Source: Gimesia benthica
GTDB taxonomy: Bacteria > Planctomycetota > Planctomycetia > Planctomycetales > Planctomycetaceae
Direction: 5' to 3'
Assembly: GCF_009720525.1 (NCBI RefSeq)
Contig: NZ_CP043930.1
Coordinates: forward strand, 434,001-498,000
DNA: 64,000 bases
This document shows positions 60,311 through 64,000 of the stretch, one piece after another. Each line of letters begins with the position of its first letter. Position 1 is the stretch's first letter. The notes beneath the pieces are model-generated. The model searched no databases, was not told where the DNA came from, and saw only the letters and a program-made list of their open reading frames with translations. Made by a program: the position numbers and the translations under genes.

Positions 60311-61421
60311 ATGGATCACGAACTCAGAGATAAATGTACCGGAATCATGGATCGCATCGTCAAATTACGAGACTCTCTTTGACTACGCTGGTAAGAAAAA
60401 ACGGACCACCGAAATTAATGAAAAGATGGGGGCAGCCGGCTTCTGGGATAACCAGGAGAAAGCTCAGGTCCTCGTTTCTGAGATGCAACAACTGCAATTG
60501 ACTGTCAAACCGTTGACAGAGTTGATTGAAGGTGCTGGGGATCTTGAAGTCCTGCTGGAATTCATTGAGGAAGAAGGCAGTGAAGACAGCATTCCCGAAC
60601 TCGCTTCCACCGCAGATCGTCTGCAGAAGATCCTGGATCACCTCGAACTTCAGGCCATGATGTCTGCACCCGAGGATGGCTCTGCAGCTTACCTCAGTAT
60701 TCAGGCCGGTGAAGGGGGGACCGACTCCTCTGACTGGGCAGAAATGCTGCTGCGGATGTACCTGCGCTGGGCGGAGCGTCGCGGTTTCAATGTCGAAATC
60801 CTGGATCGTTCTGATGCTGAAGAGGCCGGCATTCGCAGTGCCACAGTCCGCATCGAAGGAGACTATGCCTACGGCTATCTCAAAGGGGAAACCGGGAACC
60901 ACCGGCTGATTCGTATCAGTCCGTTCGATTCCGCAGGCAGGCGACATACTTCCTTTGCCGCCGTCGACGTCTCACCCGACCTGGGAGAGATTGCAGAGAT
61001 TGAAATCAACTGGGACCAGGACGTACGGGAAGACACCTACCGCGCCAGTGGTGCCGGGGGACAGCATATCAACAAAACCGATTCTGCAATCCGTCTGACG
61101 CACCTGGAATCGGGTGTAGTCGTACAATGTCAGAACAACCGCAGTCAGCACAAAAACCGTGCGGAAGCCCGTAAAATGCTCAAAGCGAAACTGTTCCAGA
61201 TTGAACAGGAAAAACGGGACGCCGAACTGGCTGCAAAGCGGGGTGGTAAATCAAAAATTGGTTTCGGCGGCCAGACCGTCCGCAATTATGTATTGCACCC
61301 CGACCAATATGCAAAAGATGCCCGTACGGGCCACAAAGTAGGCAATCCGGGCCCGGTCCTGGATGGCGATCTGGATGGATTCCTCGAATCCTTCCTCCGC
61401 TGGGGTATGGCGGAAAATTAA
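60311..61421 (+). CDS. prfB: Peptide chain release factor 2, programmed +1 frameshift
   Basis: RF2 recognises UAA and UGA and triggers peptide release. The ATG at 60311 opens 23 codons ([20 protein letters not shown] then DSL) ending at a TGA at 60380. A +1 shift at CTT-TGA-C restores the main frame from GAC 60381, giving 369 residues, the normal length for RF2. The RF2 tripeptide SPF is in [16 protein letters not shown], and the GGQ loop is in [16 protein letters not shown]. The in-frame TGA lets RF2 control its own level. The longer unshifted frame starting at 60252 is not the real N-terminus. Confidence 0.96.
60377..60383 (+). promoter_or_regulatory. prfB programmed +1 frameshift site
   Basis: CTTTGAC, the universal prfB slippery heptamer, lies 22 codons after the start. 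The usual AGGGGG stimulator three bases before CTT is not intact here; the bases are CGAGACTCT, with only a weak GAG remnant. Confidence 0.92.
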
Positions 61422-61479
61422 CCAGGCTGATAATACGAATGCCTGCTGGTAAGTAATCAGAAACAGAGGGAAGTAAATC

Positions 61480-62802
61480 ATGCGATCAGGAAAGCTGACT
61501 TGCGGTGTTTTAAGTATGTTCATTTCACTCAGCCTGGCTGGCTGCCTGAAAGTGGAACATCCTTCCCCTCCTGCCAAAACCAATGCCGAACCTCAGGTAG
61601 GCGAGTCGCCGGAAGCGAAACCAAAGCCGTCCCCCGCACCTCCGGGGGACGTTATTCCAGACACCGGATTGACCAAAGCCGAAATTGAAGAGGGCTGGAT
61701 TGCCCTGTTTGACGGTCACAGTCTGTATGGCTGGAAACCCAACAACGACGTGAACTGGCACGTTGAAGAGGGAGTCATCAAAGCGAGCACCGGCGAACCG
61801 GGTCTGCTCCTGACAACATCCCCGTTCGCAGACTATGAGTTGCGTTTTGATTTTAAACTCGCTCCCGAAACCAACAGCGGCATGTTCCTCAGAACAACCT
61901 TCGATCCCAAAGATCCCACCAAAGACTGCTATGAACTGAATCTCTGTGACACAAAAACGGAGTTTCCCACCGGCAGTCTGGTCGGCCGCAGTAAAATCAA
62001 AGAAGCGGTCACCGCCAGTGCGGACTGGCAAACCTTTTATGTCCGCGTGGAAGGGGCTCAATTCCAGGCTTCACTCAACGGAAAAGAGGTTCTTAATTTC
62101 AAAGACACTTCTGAGAATCAGCGCGACATCGGTTTCATCGGTCTGCAAAAGAATGAAGGAGCCGTCGAATTCCGGAATATCTATCTAAAACCGCTCCGGA
62201 TGATGACACTCTTCAACGGCGTCGATCTGGCAGGCTGGCAGGTCGTCCCCGGTTCTCAGAGCAAATTTGAAGTCGTCGACAAAACCATTCACGTGACCGC
62301 CGAGAAACAGGGCTATCTGGAAACTGAAGACACATTCGACAATTTCCTCTTTCAGGCCTCAGCCAAATCGAACGGAGAAGCACTTAACAGCGGTTATTTC
62401 TTTCGTGCCATCAAGGGTACCGAATCCGGAATGGCTAACGGCTACGAAGTTCAGATCCACAATGGATTCAAAGACAAGGATCGTACCAAACCCGAAAATG
62501 CAGGGACCGGTGCCATCTTCCGGAGAACGGAGGCCCGTCGTGTCGTTTCCAACGATCACGAGTGGTTCACCACCACTCTCAATGCTTACGGCTCTCACAT
62601 CGCCGTCTGGATCGACGGCTATCAGGTCACCGACTGGGAAGACACCCGCAAACCGGATGAAAATCCGCGGAAGGGCCTGCGCCTCAAAGCCGGCCACATC
62701 AGCCTGCAGGGACATGACCCGACGACCGACCTGAACTTCAAAGATCTGAAGCTCAGCAATCTGCCGGGGGAATCATCGCCTCCTGCAAAGTCCGGGAAAT
62801 AG
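61480..62802 (+). CDS. Lipoprotein with two DUF1080 (3-keto-disaccharide hydrolase) domains
   Basis: A 440-residue exported protein with a lipobox (FISLSLAGCLKVE) and a Pro/Lys-rich spacer, then two LamG-like DUF1080 domains. The first, about 65-240, begins EGWIALFDGHSLYGWKPNND. The second, about 245-430, begins MTLFNGVDLAGWQVVPGS. Both carry the typical SGMFLRT- and SGYFFRA-like and DCYELNLCD- and NGYEVQIHN-like segments. The family is linked to 3-ketoglycoside hydrolysis and glycan binding and is greatly expanded in planctomycetes. Its last 50 bases overlap the end of the convergent receiver-like gene. Confidence 0.9.
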   Translation: MRSGKLTCGVLSMFISLSLAGCLKVEHPSPPAKTNAEPQVGESPEAKPKPSPAPPGDVIPDTGLTKAEIEEGWIALFDGHSLYGWKPNNDVNWHVEEGVIKASTGEPGLLLTTSPFADYELRFDFKLAPETNSGMFLRTTFDPKDPTKDCYELNLCDTKTEFPTGSLVGRSKIKEAVTASADWQTFYVRVEGAQFQASLNGKEVLNFKDTSENQRDIGFIGLQKNEGAVEFRNIYLKPLRMMTLFNGVDLAGWQVVPGSQSKFEVVDKTIHVTAEKQGYLETEDTFDNFLFQASAKSNGEALNSGYFFRAIKGTESGMANGYEVQIHNGFKDKDRTKPENAGTGAIFRRTEARRVVSNDHEWFTTTLNAYGSHIAVWIDGYQVTDWEDTRKPDENPRKGLRLKAGHISLQGHDPTTDLNFKDLKLSNLPGESSPPAKSGK

Positions 62803-63568
62803 TCTGAAACAACTCCTGCTCCGGGGCAACTTTACAGACGACAGCGTCTACTCCCAGCAGACGTGCTGCTGTGATGGTCTCAGGATGCGCCAGCCCCATC
62901 ATGCCGATGCAAACCGGATGTTCTCCCAGCAACATCAGTCGGGACTGCACGATGTCCCAGGGATCGAGGTCATACAGCCAGAGATCTGCCTGGGCCCGTC
63001 GAGCAGCAGACGCGATCAATGCGCCGCGAGACTGCACCAGCGCTTCCAGCATCCTGCGGTACACCGGGTCCCCGGATATCACTCCAACCCGTTTTCCCGC
63101 CAGACAATCATCCTCCGTATCTGATCCCGAAGCTGCCTGATAGTGAAATATTTCATCGCGGCCCGTAGTCAGGGGGTAAGCGGGCGCAGTTCCTCTGATG
63201 ATCTCTGCCTCCTGCCGAATCCGAAACTCGGCAGCGCGGGCCGGAACCCGAATACTGACGGGCCAGAAATTCCGTGTTCTTCCATCGGCTTCACACCAGA
63301 CACCGTAACAGCAGAGAAACCGACTGACCGGAAATCTCCTGACCAGTTCTGTCAGGATTCGCCCCGCGAACTCATCAGGCCAGTTTTGACAGATCACGAC
63401 CAGTTCAGGCTGGACGGACTCTGTTTTCAGTTCAGAGAGACGGGGCAGGCATACCAGTTCCGCCGCGCCGAACACCTCCTGGAGGGAATGCATCACACCA
63501 CGCATTTCTTCGGTCTGGGAATTCCCCAGAATCAACACACATTCCCGTTGAGCGTCGCTCTGCCGCAT
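62753..63568 (-). CDS. Receiver-like regulator lacking a phosphorylation site
   Basis: A 271-residue soluble protein with two receiver-like halves. The first begins CVLILGNSQTEEMRGVMHSL and the second GKRVGVISGDPVYRRMLEAL, with ADLWLYDLDPWD at the usual phospho-acceptor strand and VDAVVCKVAPEQ near the usual Lys. The acidic pocket DD is absent from both, and the first half has no acceptor Asp, so phosphorylation is doubtful. There is no DNA-binding domain. It overlaps the convergent DUF1080 gene by 50 bases. The family is not one I can name. Confidence 0.7.
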   Translation of the reverse strand: MRQSDAQRECVLILGNSQTEEMRGVMHSLQEVFGAAELVCLPRLSELKTESVQPELVVICQNWPDEFAGRILTELVRRFPVSRFLCCYGVWCEADGRTRNFWPVSIRVPARAAEFRIRQEAEIIRGTAPAYPLTTGRDEIFHYQAASGSDTEDDCLAGKRVGVISGDPVYRRMLEALVQSRGALIASAARRAQADLWLYDLDPWDIVQSRLMLLGEHPVCIGMMGLAHPETITAARLLGVDAVVCKVAPEQELFQTISRTLQEAMIPPADC

Positions 63569-63763
63569 CCGCCTCTTCTCCTAAAGGCCATATCTTTCGT
63601 AGTTTCAGATAACTTATAACGCAAAACGCCAATTCAGGGGAAGGGCACTCTCTCTGCTCAGAAGTTGTCAGTTCCTGCGAATCGGTCTTGCGAAAATCCC
63701 GTTATTTTGTCATAAATCGTTATCTAATAAGCTGATCGGATTTGATCTCGCCAGTGGCTCAGG

Positions 63764-64000
63764 ATGCCCGACACATTGGTGAGGAAAAGGATTTCTCAAA
63801 CGTTGATCGAACCGCCTTCACAAGAGTTGATTCATCGCCTGACCAGCCTCAAGCTCTGTACAGCCGCTGATCTGAGACGATGCCGACGACGAGTCAGAAA
63901 ATTAGCCCGGGGAATCCCGGCTTTCGACTCGGTCTGGATCGATGCGCTGGTTCAAGCCCAGAAAATATCTCCCTTCCAGGCCAAAGCACTGGAAGCAGGG
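63764..64000 (+). CDS. Start of a probable Ser/Thr kinase, cut by the window end
   Basis: An open frame from ATG 63764 to the right edge without a stop, giving 79 residues (MPDTLVRKRISQTLIEPPSQ, then WIDALVQAQKISPFQAKALE). The segment RRRVRKLARGIPAFDSVWID and PFQAKALEAG resembles the short N-terminal leader of planctomycete kinase-like proteins that precedes the catalytic domain. The domain itself lies beyond the window, so the assignment is tentative. No strong ribosome binding site is seen. 195 bases without a gene separate it from the divergent receiver-like gene. Confidence 0.5.
   Translation, partial: MPDTLVRKRISQTLIEPPSQELIHRLTSLKLCTAADLRRCRRRVRKLARGIPAFDSVWIDALVQAQKISPFQAKALEAG

Noticed and set aside
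60252-60380. N-terminal extension of the main prfB frame from 60252
   Set aside because: The real N-terminus comes from the ATG at 60311 in another frame, joined by the programmed +1 shift.

Overview
The window is a gene-dense, moderate-GC bacterial chromosome segment that looks like a planctomycete, most likely of the Gimesia (former Planctomyces maris) type. This is inferred from gene content: several eukaryote-like Ser/Thr kinases, an ECF sigma factor next to a membrane-bound kinase, DUF1080 (3-keto-disaccharide hydrolase) domains, a HYExAFE-type protein, an FHA-linked nucleotide cyclase, and planctomycete-style GyrA and fused SecDF. I see no rRNA or tRNA gene, insertion sequence, prophage or CRISPR array.

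Layout. 1-420 holds the N-terminus of a GlmU-like nucleotidyltransferase (minus strand, cut by the window edge). 648-8985 is one chemotaxis cluster on the minus strand, cheA-cheW-mcp-cheY-cheB-cheR, with ATGA or GTGA overlaps; its receptor is soluble and starts with a flavohaemoglobin-type globin domain followed by PAS domains. 9479-16453 (plus) carries gap, rpe, a catalytically degenerate histidine-phosphatase-like gene, accD, a Ser/Thr kinase and a UvrD/PcrA helicase. A ClC transporter (minus) meets the helicase tail to tail. 18647-21260 (plus) carries tsaB, a small protein with an L7/L12-like C-terminus, and a dihydroorotase-type amidohydrolase. 21410-27298 (minus) is a gspF-like gene followed by tgt-yajC-secDF. 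27484-30373 has fabI, a four-EF-hand protein and a GT9 glycosyltransferase. 30393-34711 (minus) has a membrane kinase, an ECF sigma factor, a rhomboid protease and a coiled-coil membrane protein. 35371-39506 (plus) has a YkgJ-type cysteine-cluster protein, hisS, a HYExAFE protein, a small membrane protein and a ketoacyl synthase. 39525-44105 (minus) has a lipoprotein, an HD-GYP protein, an M50 protease and a GAF protein. 44443-49119 (plus) has a zinc-ribbon/repeat membrane protein and a secreted protein of unknown function. 49285-54360 (minus) is a signalling block: Cache-kinase, FHA-GAF-cyclase, a 53-residue ORF and a response regulator. 54870-62802 (plus) has gyrA, a dTDP-glucose 4,6-dehydratase, UDP-glucose dehydrogenase, prfB with its programmed frameshift, and a two-domain DUF1080 lipoprotein. 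The end holds a degenerate receiver-like gene (minus) and the start of a probable kinase (plus).

Three genes (accD, hisS and the zinc-ribbon gene at 44443) are each broken by one missing base in a G or C run of five where six would restore the frame. accD and hisS should be essential, so shared homopolymer under-calling is the simplest explanation. prfB, in contrast, carries a genuine programmed +1 site.

The observations I find most worth checking are the globin-coupled chemoreceptor, the loss of two of four zinc ligands in Tgt, the phosphatase-like pseudoenzyme next to accD, the non-canonical gyrase QRDR, the nuclease-like HYExAFE protein, the kinase with an extracytoplasmic Cache sensor, and two intergenic structures (a possible RNA upstream of gap and a perfect 16-bp inverted repeat upstream of the HD-GYP gene).
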